NCBI GenBank assembly: GCA_039029535.1
Contig: JBCCFW010000005.1
Coordinates: 40,625-104,624 of the forward strand
Reading direction: 5' to 3'
Source: JBCCFW01 sp039029535
Lineage (GTDB): Bacteria > Acidobacteriota > JBCCFW01
DNA length: 64,000 nt
In this document: positions 1 through 6,733 of the stretch, one piece after another
How the letters are laid out: every line of letters starts with the position of its first letter
Numbering within the stretch: position 1 is the stretch's first letter
The notes under the pieces: model-generated
Databases searched by the model: none
Seen by the model: the letters and a program-made list of their open reading frames with translations, nothing else
What the model was told of the DNA's origin: nothing
Program-made: the position numbers and the translations under genes

Positions 1-299
1 GTCTCGTCGTAGAGGCGAAGCTCGAGATTCACGAACTGGGCACGCCGCCAGCCTCGTTGCTCGATGAGACCGACCACGTGGTGCAGGAGACGCTCGCCCT
101 CCGGCACGCGTGTCAGCCGCGTCACCACGGCGGTGTTGCTGAGTGTCAGGTTCTTGGGCGACACGTAGCTGCCGAATCGCTCGGACATCCTGTGGCCCGC
201 GTACCCACCGACGGCGAGCACGAGAAGGCAGCCCAGCGTCACGCCCAGCCGCCACCAGAGCGGTAGCTGGCTCCACGTCGTCTCGGACGAGCTGCTCAT
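1..299 (-). CDS. Family C membrane protein with FxLYD-like domain, third copy (partial, no zinc ribbon)
   Basis: The gene is cut by the left edge; 99 codons are visible. The start ATG overlaps the stop of the upstream gene (ATGA, 297-299) and follows a GGGGGGA stretch. Residues 10-35 form one membrane segment, followed by an exposed domain with 'HHVVGLIEQR' and 'LELRLYDE', which match the family C proteins at 2573-3100 and 5107-5631 closely. Unlike those two it has no N-terminal CxxC-x10-CxxC zinc ribbon, so the ribbon has been lost in this copy. Function unknown; probably a membrane-anchored protein with its beta domain outside the membrane. It is the last visible member of the third repeat module. 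Confidence 0.8.
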   Translation of the reverse strand, partial: MSSSSETTWSQLPLWWRLGVTLGCLLVLAVGGYAGHRMSERFGSYVSPKNLTLSNTAVVTRLTRVPEGERLLHHVVGLIEQRGWRRAQFVNLELRLYDE

Positions 300-766
300 C
301 GTCCCCCCGCGATCCGGACGTCATGACTCGCGTAGGCCTGCTCGGCCCAGAGTGCATCGGCCTTGATGCTGAACTCGGTCTCGCCCTGAGAGTGAACCCG
401 ACGTGCGCTGCCGTGAAGGACGTCTAGAAGGTCGCCATTGGCGTCGTCGATGCGCACTTCGAGGCCGCAGTGGTAGAGGGACTGCGCACCGTCGTTGCGG
501 ATCCGTCCAGTGACGACGACCTGGGCGCAGCTATCGGCGCCGGGGATGATGCGCAGGCTCGACTCGACGATCCGGAGATGCTCGACCTCGGGTCGCGATC
601 CCGACTCGACGAGAGCTGGGTACTCATCGAGCCTTCCGTACAGCCACCCGCACGCAAAGACGCCGATCAGGAGCACGAGCCCCGCCACGATCCAGGACAC
701 CTTCATCCAGGGATTCGACACTCTCCCAGGACTCTCAGGCAGCCCCTCTCGATGCTCCTCGGTCAT
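296..766 (-). CDS. Family E membrane-anchored protein, copy in third module
   Basis: A 156-residue protein with a hydrophilic N-terminus, one membrane segment (about residues 23-43) and a C-terminal beta-type domain with 'HCGLEVRIDDANG' and 'GETEF'. The matching positions in the protein at 3094-3480 read 'HCGIEVQVEDREG' and 'GETAEF', so the two are paralogues. No zinc ribbon is present; family E lacks it in both copies. The start overlaps the preceding stop by 4 bases (ATGA), and its own stop overlaps the next start the same way, indicating translational coupling. The domain fits the FxLYD type loosely (strand-D-x-x-G-x-L-L-D-V). Biochemical role unknown. Confidence 0.8.
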   Translation of the reverse strand: MTEEHREGLPESPGRVSNPWMKVSWIVAGLVLLIGVFACGWLYGRLDEYPALVESGSRPEVEHLRIVESSLRIIPGADSCAQVVVTGRIRNDGAQSLYHCGLEVRIDDANGDLLDVLHGSARRVHSQGETEFSIKADALWAEQAYASHDVRIAGGR

Positions 767-1236
767 GACATCTCCCTCGCTCGCAGGACGTGGCCCTGAA
801 CGCTCAGTGGACCGGTCTCCTGAGTGACGGCCGGACCCTCGATCCGGAAGGACACGCGCGTTCCTCTCGGCACCGCCGCGAACAACCTGGTGGTGCAGCC
901 AAAGCTGTCGACGAAGCGACCCTCGGCGTCGACGATGCGGAGGTCGAGCTGGACGTCGTGCACGCCCACGTCGTCGTCGTTGCGGAGGTAGCCGAGGACG
1001 ATGAAGTGGGGATGCCCTTGCCGAGTCGTCTCGACGAGTCGGAGCTCTTCCAGGTGCAGTGAGTCTGGCGGGGTCTCGGCGTTGGTCATCGAGAGATTGA
1101 AGTACAGCCCGATCACGAAGAGCGCGACGAGGACCCACTGCAGGCGATCGATGGCCCGAGGAAGATTGCCGAAGCACCGTGCGCAGGTGCCGGCCTTCTC
1201 GTGAACCGGCTCACGACAGTGAGGACAGGTCGTCAT
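763..1236 (-). CDS. Family B zinc-ribbon/FxLYD-like membrane protein, third copy
   Basis: 157 residues. It begins with a zinc ribbon (CPHC-x10-CARC, residues 4-21), has one membrane segment (about 33-50), then a beta domain with 'LEELRLVETTRQG', 'FIVLGYLRND', 'LDLRIVDAEGRFVDSFG' and 'RVSFRIEGPA'. These elements recur in the family B copies at 3480-3965 and 5634-6119. The ATG at 1236 is chosen because it sits directly before the ribbon and overlaps the upstream stop as ATGA. The ribbon would face the cytoplasm if the topology is N-in; that orientation is inferred. Function unknown. Confidence 0.82.
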   Translation of the reverse strand: MTTCPHCREPVHEKAGTCARCFGNLPRAIDRLQWVLVALFVIGLYFNLSMTNAETPPDSLHLEELRLVETTRQGHPHFIVLGYLRNDDDVGVHDVQLDLRIVDAEGRFVDSFGCTTRLFAAVPRGTRVSFRIEGPAVTQETGPLSVQGHVLRAREMS

Positions 1237-1763
1237 CGCCGGACCTTCCCCATCAACTCGAGCTTCATGGAGTCGCACTCCCAGTCCCGCCCCTCGAGCT
1301 CGACGCGAAAGACGTCTTCGCCACCCTCGGGCAAGACCCCGAGCCAGGCGCGGGAGACCACGGCCGGCTCCTGACCCTCGACCTCGCAGGTCGCCCTGAC
1401 CGCACCCCAGGCTTCGCTCTCGCTGTCGTTGCGCCAGCGCCCGAAGCCGATGAAGGCCGGTCCGAAGTCGGGGTTGTCGACGGCTCCGACGTTCTGCTCG
1501 AGGAGCGCGACGCCAGGAGGGTTGACGTTCTCGGGAGGCTCCGAGCTGCGCGGATAGAGGAGCCTCTCACCCTCGCGAAAAACGATCGTGCCGAAGAAAC
1601 CGCCCATGAACCCGACACCGAGCAAGATCGACAACGGTACCAGCCAGAGCCAGCGGTGCCGGGCGTCCTGCGCGTTGCGGCAGTGCGGGCAACGCGTGGC
1701 CTCGGCGTGGATCGGCTCTTCGCAGTGACGGCAGCGCGCGGCCGCCTGCTCTCCCTCGGTCAT
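1233..1763 (-). CDS. Family A zinc-ribbon membrane protein, third copy
   Basis: 176 residues. The N-terminal ribbon is CRHC-x10-CPHC with the family A core 'HAEATRCPHC', followed by a membrane segment (about 36-55) and an outer domain with 'NPPGVALLEQNVG' and 'FIGFGRWRND', ending in 'LELMGKVRR'. The family A copies at 3962-4519 and 6116-6655 share all of these. The ATG at 1763 has a GGAGGGCCGGAGA leader. Family A genes have their own strong ribosome site, while the B genes after them start by stop/start overlap, so A is the first gene of each module. Only 40 bases separate it from the D gene upstream. Confidence 0.82.
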   Translation of the reverse strand: MTEGEQAAARCRHCEEPIHAEATRCPHCRNAQDARHRWLWLVPLSILLGVGFMGGFFGTIVFREGERLLYPRSSEPPENVNPPGVALLEQNVGAVDNPDFGPAFIGFGRWRNDSESEAWGAVRATCEVEGQEPAVVSRAWLGVLPEGGEDVFRVELEGRDWECDSMKLELMGKVRR

Positions 1764-1803
1764 TCTCCGGCCCTCCGACCACGAATGATGAGCAACAGGC
1801 CAC

Positions 1804-2583
1804 TCACCATCCGCTCGCGTTCCAGCCAACCACCGTGGCGCGGGCGTAGCGCTCCGAAGGCCACAAGAGCTCGGCGCTCGCCTGATAGCCCCGCGACTTG
1901 CCAGGGCCGATGGGTGGTCCGTCACTCTCCGACACCACGTCGAGGAGCTGGCCCTCGGCATCGAAGAAGCCGATGCGAAGGTGCCGAATCTGATCCGACT
2001 GGCCTTCGTTGCGCACGAGGCCCACCGCCACGACCTCGACTGGAGCCCCCTCTTCCTCCCGGATCCGCATCTCTTCCCGCTCGGTGATGGGTTGCGCGGA
2101 ACCGCCCCCGGCCTTCCGACCCCTCACGACCACGGCCTCGTGACGCGTCCAGCTTCGAGTCGCCTCCGGGCGCGGCTCCACGATCCGAAACGGCGTTCGT
2201 TCCCCAGGCGCCACCGACTCGAGACCACGGTGATGGAGCGAGTCCACGAGCCTCCCCTGGTCGTCGAAGAGCGAGACGACGACTTCGAGGTCTTCGAGCG
2301 CCCGGTCACTTCCATTCGCGATCCAGCCCAGCGCCACGACCCGGATCCCATCGTCACGTCGACTCAGCTCGACGGAGGCATCGACGACCCGCACGTCCTC
2401 GGGCCCCGTCACCACCGCGCGGAACAAGAGCGCTCCCCGATTGAGCAACAGCAAGAGAGCCGTTGCGATCAGCAGGCTCCAAGCCGAGCTCCCGACAAGA
2501 CCGCGATGACCGCAGCTCGGGCACGACCCCCAACCTCCCGGTCGTGTCTCCCGACACTCACGGCAACGACGCTCACCAGTCAT
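1804..2583 (-). CDS. Family D zinc-ribbon membrane protein with two FxLYD-like domains
   Basis: 259 residues, about 100 longer than the other D copy (4628-5110). Ribbon CREC-x10-CPSC, then a membrane segment (about 32-52), then two successive beta domains. The first has 'IRVVALGWIANGSD', 'VVVSLFDDQGRLVDSL' and 'VAPGERTPFRI'. The second has 'VVAVGLVRNEGQSD', 'LRIGFFDAEGQLLDVV' and 'GPGKSRGY'. The second domain looks like an internal duplication or a fused extra copy; its end ('WPSERYARATVVGWN') resembles the family E tail, so a D-E fusion is also possible. The start overlaps the end of the family C gene by 11 bases. Function unknown. Confidence 0.8.
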   Translation of the reverse strand: MTGERRCRECRETRPGGWGSCPSCGHRGLVGSSAWSLLIATALLLLLNRGALLFRAVVTGPEDVRVVDASVELSRRDDGIRVVALGWIANGSDRALEDLEVVVSLFDDQGRLVDSLHHRGLESVAPGERTPFRIVEPRPEATRSWTRHEAVVVRGRKAGGGSAQPITEREEMRIREEEGAPVEVVAVGLVRNEGQSDQIRHLRIGFFDAEGQLLDVVSESDGPPIGPGKSRGYQASAELLWPSERYARATVVGWNASGW

Positions 2584-3100
2584 CGTCGGCCCCCCCGGCG
2601 AGAACGACCAGCTCGTGGCGGACGTGAGGTGGAGACTCGACGAACGCGGGCATGAGGTCCCGGATGCCAGCCGAGTCTCGCGGCGGCACGCACACGGACA
2701 GCTCCTTCCGCGAGACGTCCAGGAGGCGGCCGTCGGCACCGAAGAGCCGGAGCTCCAGCTCGAGCCTCCGAAGATGACGCCTCGTGCGGTTCTCGACCAG
2801 GCCGGCCACGTGGTGGAGGCGGGTCCCCTTCTCGTCCTCTTGCGTCACCACCGAGCTGGTGACGATCACGAGCTCGTCCGTGGGCAGGTCGTGACCGAGC
2901 CATTGGGCCAGCAGCCTGCCGGCGAAGAAGCCCACGACCAGGACGAGCAGCACGGGCAACACGAAGAGTCGAAATCTCGGAAACCGCCAGCTCGCACCGC
3001 AGTGATGACAGCGAACGGCCTTGAACCGGACGCTCTCGCCACATTGGATGCAAGGCATCTGCTCGGGCATGGCCGTCTCGGAGCTCACGTCGCTCACCAT
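2573..3100 (-). CDS. Family C zinc-ribbon/FxLYD-like membrane protein, second copy
   Basis: 175 residues from the ATG at 3100, which overlaps the end of the family E gene; the ATG at 3070 (MPEQMPC) is an alternative start that still keeps the ribbon. Ribbon CIQC-x10-CHHC, membrane segment rich in Leu/Val (about 45-65), then 'LHHVAGLVENRTRRHLRRL', 'LELRLFGADGRLLDVS', 'VCVPPRDSAGIRDLMPAF' and 'PPHVRHELVVL'. The same blocks are in the copy at 5107-5631. The stop lies within the start region of the family D gene (11-base overlap). Role unknown. Confidence 0.8.
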   Translation of the reverse strand: MVSDVSSETAMPEQMPCIQCGESVRFKAVRCHHCGASWRFPRFRLFVLPVLLVLVVGFFAGRLLAQWLGHDLPTDELVIVTSSVVTQEDEKGTRLHHVAGLVENRTRRHLRRLELELRLFGADGRLLDVSRKELSVCVPPRDSAGIRDLMPAFVESPPHVRHELVVLAGGADDDW

Positions 3101-3480
3101 CCGGTGACGATCACGACCGCGTGCCGGCCATGATCCTCCTCGGGCCACTTGCGGTCCGTCGTCACGACGAACTCGGCCGTCTCCCCCGGCGCGAGACCTC
3201 GATGACTACCGCGGAAGACCTGAAGCAGCCGTCCTTCCCGGTCCTCGACCTGGACCTCGATCCCGCAGTGACTCCACCGCCGCGTGTCGTCGTTGACGAT
3301 CGTCCCAGTGACTCGGACCTCATCGGTGTTCGTCGAGAGCATCGACTCGCCGACGCGCAGCTTGGACAGGTCTCGATCGGACCCTCGGAGACTCTCGGGC
3401 AGCCCGAACCAGACGAGCAGGGCGAGCCCGACCCCGAAGACGATCGTGAAGGTGATGACGGCGCGGCGAAGAGTTCTCAT
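3094..3480 (-). CDS. Family E membrane-anchored protein, copy in second module
   Basis: 128 residues. Short basic N-terminus, one membrane segment (about 7-27), then a beta domain with 'VRVTGTIVNDD', 'HCGIEVQVEDREGRLLQVF' and 'GLAPGETAEFVV'. No zinc ribbon. It is a clear paralogue of the gene at 296-766, and no family E gene is present in the first module (between 5634 and 5631), so E was either gained after the first duplication or lost from that module. The ATG overlaps the upstream stop by one base (TGATG). Function unknown. Confidence 0.8.
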   Translation of the reverse strand: MRTLRRAVITFTIVFGVGLALLVWFGLPESLRGSDRDLSKLRVGESMLSTNTDEVRVTGTIVNDDTRRWSHCGIEVQVEDREGRLLQVFRGSHRGLAPGETAEFVVTTDRKWPEEDHGRHAVVIVTGW

Positions 3481-3965
3481 CAGAAGGGAACCCTTGCGCG
3501 CAGCACGCGTCCCTCGACGCTCAGGGGAGACCGTTCCGTCGTGGTGGCAGGTCCCTCCACGCGGAAGGAGACTCGCTGGCGGCCGGGCACCGTGACGTAA
3601 ATCTCCCCGCTGAGGCTGTCCACGAAGCGACCGTCGGCATCGAGGAGCTGAAGATCCACCATGGGCCAGGCGACCGCGGAGCCACCGCGGTTGTCGAGAT
3701 GTCCGAGAACCACGAAGTAGGGACGACCTTCGCGGGTCTCCACGACGAGTTGCAGGTCGTCCAGCTCGACATCCGGATCGTTCCAGGAGAACTGGTGACC
3801 GCGCGTCAGCACGTGGAGGAAGAAGACGACTGCCGCGAGGTTCGCGACGACGTGCAGAACCGAACGCGTGCGCGTCCAGGTCCCGGGAACGGTGCCCTGG
3901 CACCGCGGACAGGTGCGAGCGAGGGCGTCGATCGACTCGCAGCAATGAGGACAGGAACGTCTCAT
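3480..3965 (-). CDS. Family B zinc-ribbon/FxLYD-like membrane protein, second copy
   Basis: 161 residues. Ribbon CPHC-x10-CPRC at residues 5-22, membrane segment (about 35-53), then 'LDDLQLVVETREG', 'FVVLGHLDNRG', 'VDLQLLDADGRFVDSLSGE', 'RVSFRVEGPA' and 'LSVEGRVLRAR'. It has the same length and block order as the copy at 5634-6119. The start overlaps the family A stop by 4 bases (ATGA) and the stop overlaps the family E start, so A, B and E form a coupled trio here. Confidence 0.83.
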   Translation of the reverse strand: MRRSCPHCCESIDALARTCPRCQGTVPGTWTRTRSVLHVVANLAAVVFFLHVLTRGHQFSWNDPDVELDDLQLVVETREGRPYFVVLGHLDNRGGSAVAWPMVDLQLLDADGRFVDSLSGEIYVTVPGRQRVSFRVEGPATTTERSPLSVEGRVLRARVPF

Positions 3966-4519
3966 GACCCGCTCCCTGCCGTCAGCTCGAGCCGCGGGGA
4001 CTCACAGGCGGCATCCGAGTCATCACGGTCGAGGAACGTGCGGAACGTCCCTGTCTCGCCCGGCCCGAGCCGACCGAGCCAGGCTCGCATTCGCTCTCGG
4101 GAGACCCCTTCCGGCTCCTCACAGATGAGCCGTGCCTCCGCCCACGCCTCCATGGTCGAGCCATTCTGGAAGCGTCCGATCCCCACGAGCCTCGGCCGCC
4201 ACAGGACCGAGCGGGCTTCGCCGACTCGGTGCTCCAGGAGGCTCATCCCCACCGGGTTCACCACCTCGGGCGCGAAGCCACGGGGCTTCCTGGCGAGCTC
4301 ATCGTGGAGCCAGCGCCCGGCCGGCTCGGAAAACGTGATGGCCAACGAACCTTGGAATCCTCCAATCAGGAGCCCGATCCAGAAGGCCTTCCGACAGGCC
4401 CGACGCACCGCGCCCCAGGGACTCTGGTCCTGCGCACAGTGCGGACAGCGCGTGGCCTCGGCGTGGATCGGCTCCGCGCACTCTCGACAGCTCGTCCCCC
4501 TCGACTCTCCCTCAGACAC
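3962..4519 (-). CDS. Family A zinc-ribbon membrane protein, second copy
   Basis: 185 residues from a GTG start at 4519, chosen because a GGAGGG site lies 8 bases upstream and the sequence from there (V/M-SEGES) aligns with 'MTEGEQ' and 'MSEGET' of the other A copies; the longer open frame upstream has no family similarity. Ribbon CREC-x10-CPHC with 'HAEATRCPHC', membrane segment (about 46-66), outer domain with 'NPVGMSLLEHRVG', 'LVGIGRFQNGS' and 'LGRLGPGETGTFR'. A 108-base spacer separates it from the preceding D gene, the longest gap in the array. Function unknown. Confidence 0.82.
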   Translation of the reverse strand: MSEGESRGTSCRECAEPIHAEATRCPHCAQDQSPWGAVRRACRKAFWIGLLIGGFQGSLAITFSEPAGRWLHDELARKPRGFAPEVVNPVGMSLLEHRVGEARSVLWRPRLVGIGRFQNGSTMEAWAEARLICEEPEGVSRERMRAWLGRLGPGETGTFRTFLDRDDSDAACESPRLELTAGSGS

Positions 4520-4627
4520 TCGACGCACCCTCCAACACGACAACGCAGACGATGCTCGCATGCGCAAGCACGTCAGCCAAGCAGGCTGGAAAGGCAAGAA
4601 GCCGGCGGCGACTCATGCGTTCCCTCA

Positions 4628-5110
4628 TCAATGTCCCCCCTCCGTGACGAGCGCGCGGCTCGTCGTCCAGTCCTGAAGCGGACGGTGGAAGCGTCGCGTG
4701 AAGCGATAGGGCAAGCGCTCACCGGGACCCAGCGGTTCCACCAATCGTCCGACCAGCGAGTCGACCAAGACACCATTCTCATCGAGAAGGGAGACGTTGA
4801 CCTCGAAGTGTCGGAGGTAGTCGTCACCGTCGTTCTGAATGAACCCCTCGGCAACCAGGTGGGACGCGCCCTCGATGGACTCGAGGCCGACGCGACTCTC
4901 GACCACGTGAAAGCCCTCCGGACCCGGGGCCGAATGGTCGAAGCGGTACGGGAACAGAAGAATCAAGAGGACCGGCAGAAGCGGCCCCGCGATGAGCATC
5001 ATCGTCAGGCCCCAACCAGCCTTTGGATCCCGCCCGCAGTTCGGGCACTTCGACCAGGGGCGAGGCCGACTCTCGCGGCAATCAAAGCAAGCCCACTCCC
5101 CCGAGCTCAT
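4628..5110 (-). CDS. Family D zinc-ribbon/FxLYD-like membrane protein, first copy
   Basis: 160 residues. Ribbon CFDC-x10-CPNC, membrane segment (about 35-55), then one beta domain with 'HLVAEGFIQNDGDDYLRHFEV', 'VSLLDENGVLVDSLVG' and 'PLGPGERLPYRF'. The start overlaps the family C stop by 4 bases (ATGA). Compared with 1804-2583 it has a single outer domain. It closes the first A-B-C-D module. Function unknown. Confidence 0.83.
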   Translation of the reverse strand: MSSGEWACFDCRESRPRPWSKCPNCGRDPKAGWGLTMMLIAGPLLPVLLILLFPYRFDHSAPGPEGFHVVESRVGLESIEGASHLVAEGFIQNDGDDYLRHFEVNVSLLDENGVLVDSLVGRLVEPLGPGERLPYRFTRRFHRPLQDWTTSRALVTEGGH

Positions 5111-5631
5111 GGCCGTCTCTCGTCGTAGGGAAACAGCTCGTGGCGTACGTGTGGCCGCAACTCCTGCATGGCAGGCATTCTCGTTCGGAAGCTCGTCTCG
5201 ACCCGCCAGCGGAGAGGAACGTCGAGAGCCGTCTGCGACACGTCCACGAGGCGGTTCTCCTCGTCGTAGAGACGGAGCTCCAACGAGACCGCGCTCACCG
5301 ACCGCCAGTGCCGACTCTCGATGAGCCCGACGACGTGGTGGTAGATGCGCCCTTCGTCGTCAGCAGCGGTGACCACCTGACTCGAGCGCACCCGGATGTC
5401 GTCACCAGAGGGATTGGCCCTGAAGAACGAAGCGATCTGCCAGCCGGAGGCCACGCCGAGGACGACCGCCAGGAGTGGAATCCAAGGACCGTGCGGGGAG
5501 TACCAGCGATGTTGAGTGGACTCGACCCAGCCACAGTGAGGGCACAGACAGGCTCGTGGCCTCAGCTCCCGACCGCAGACCAAGCAGCTCTTGGTCGCCT
5601 CGGGCGTGGCCCCTCGCTCATTCGGTGCCAC
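5107..5631 (-). CDS. Family C zinc-ribbon/FxLYD-like membrane protein, first copy
   Basis: 174 residues. Ribbon CLVC-x10-CPHC (about 16-33), membrane segment (about 49-69), then 'YHHVVGLIESRHWRSV', 'LELRLYDEENRLVDVS' and 'RPHVRHELFPYD'. The 'LRLYD' strand is the best match in the array to the FxLYD domain family, which is known from many bacterial exported or membrane-anchored proteins of unclear function. The gene begins 2 bases after the stop of the family B gene. Most complete copy of family C. Confidence 0.83.
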   Translation of the reverse strand: MAPNERGATPEATKSCLVCGRELRPRACLCPHCGWVESTQHRWYSPHGPWIPLLAVVLGVASGWQIASFFRANPSGDDIRVRSSQVVTAADDEGRIYHHVVGLIESRHWRSVSAVSLELRLYDEENRLVDVSQTALDVPLRWRVETSFRTRMPAMQELRPHVRHELFPYDERRP

Positions 5632-5633
5632 GA

Positions 5634-6119
5634 TCAGACACCGCCCGGATGACGATGGGCGTGATGCACGCGTCCCTCCAGCCGGAGTGGTCCGTCGATC
5701 GCTCGCATGGCAGGACCTTCCAAGCGGAACGAGATCCGCTCGCCGGCCGGGATCGTCGTTTGCACCTCACCGCCCAGGCTGTCGATGAAGCGACCCTCCG
5801 CATCGACGACACGCAGGTCGAGGAACGCATCTCGAATGGACACGTCTCCGGTCGCCCGTAGGTAGCCGAGAACGACGAGATGGGTTCGCCCACCCCGCTC
5901 CTCTTCGACGAGTCGCAGCTCCTCCAGGGTGACCGAGTGGAGATGCCACCAGCCCGAGTACGTTGCGTCCTGCAAGACGCAGCCACCCACCAAGAGTGAC
6001 AGGGCCACGGGGACCAGGATCATCGTCTGCCAGCGGCCCCGTGGGAGTAACCCCAAGCACCGCGGACAAGTCCGTGCGTGCTGATCGATCTCTTCACGGC
6101 AGTGGGGGCATGTCTTCAT
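5634..6119 (-). CDS. Family B zinc-ribbon/FxLYD-like membrane protein, first copy
   Basis: 161 residues. Ribbon CPHC-x10-CPRC at residues 4-21, membrane segment (about 31-48, ending 'GGCVLQ'), then 'LEELRLVEEERGG', 'LVVLGYLRATG', 'LDLRVVDAEGRFIDSLGGE' and 'RISFRLEGPA'. The start overlaps the family A stop as ATGA. There is no family E gene between this one and the C gene, unlike in modules two and three. Function unknown. Confidence 0.83.
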   Translation of the reverse strand: MKTCPHCREEIDQHARTCPRCLGLLPRGRWQTMILVPVALSLLVGGCVLQDATYSGWWHLHSVTLEELRLVEEERGGRTHLVVLGYLRATGDVSIRDAFLDLRVVDAEGRFIDSLGGEVQTTIPAGERISFRLEGPAMRAIDGPLRLEGRVHHAHRHPGGV

Positions 6120-6655
6120 CGAACCCGCCCCTCGACGAGCTCGAGCCGCAGGACATCACATGCTTCAGAGCGCTCCTCGACCAAGAAGCTCAGGCGAAAG
6201 ACGTCCTCCTCACCCGGTTCCAAGCTCCCGAGCCAACCTTGGGCAAGCTCGAACGCCTGGTGGTCGTCGGTAGTGCACGTGAGCTTGACCAGGCCTCGCG
6301 CCGTGACCTCACCGTCGTTGCACCATCGTCCGAAGCCCACCAGGTGCGATCCGTACGAACGACCGAAGTACCAGTGATCCGTGGTGCCGACCCGTTGCTC
6401 GAGGAGGGTGACGCCCGACGGATTCACCACCCCAGTCGCAAGTGACGCGCGCGCTGGCTGCGAGGCGCTCAGGGCGAATGCCGTCAAGAACGCAGTCATG
6501 ACGAGGCAGACCATGAAGAGGCCGACGATGAAGCCCCAGGGATTCCCCTCCTCCAACAGCAGCGACCGCTGACAGTGCGGGCAACGCGTGGCCTCGAGGT
6601 GAAGCGGCTTCGCGCAGTGGCGGCAGGACAGCGCCACGGTCTCTCCCTCCGACAT
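6116..6655 (-). CDS. Family A zinc-ribbon membrane protein, first gene of the array
   Basis: 179 residues. Ribbon CRHC-x10-CPHC (about 11-28), membrane segment (about 42-65), outer domain with 'NPSGVTLLEQRVG', 'LVGFGRWCNDGE', 'AQGWLGSLEPGEEDVFR' and 'LRLELVEGRVR'. A strong GGAGGGAGG site precedes the ATG by 7 bases. Only 78 bases separate it from the end of ligD, which reads the same way, so the array may have its own promoter in that gap or be read through from ligD; neither can be settled from sequence. Function unknown. Confidence 0.83.
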   Translation of the reverse strand: MSEGETVALSCRHCAKPLHLEATRCPHCQRSLLLEEGNPWGFIVGLFMVCLVMTAFLTAFALSASQPARASLATGVVNPSGVTLLEQRVGTTDHWYFGRSYGSHLVGFGRWCNDGEVTARGLVKLTCTTDDHQAFELAQGWLGSLEPGEEDVFRLSFLVEERSEACDVLRLELVEGRVR

Positions 6656-6733
6656 GTCCGACCTCCCTCCAAGACCGAGTCGAGAACACGAAATGCTCCC
6701 ACGCTCGGGAGATCACGGCAAGCCGGGCTCCGC

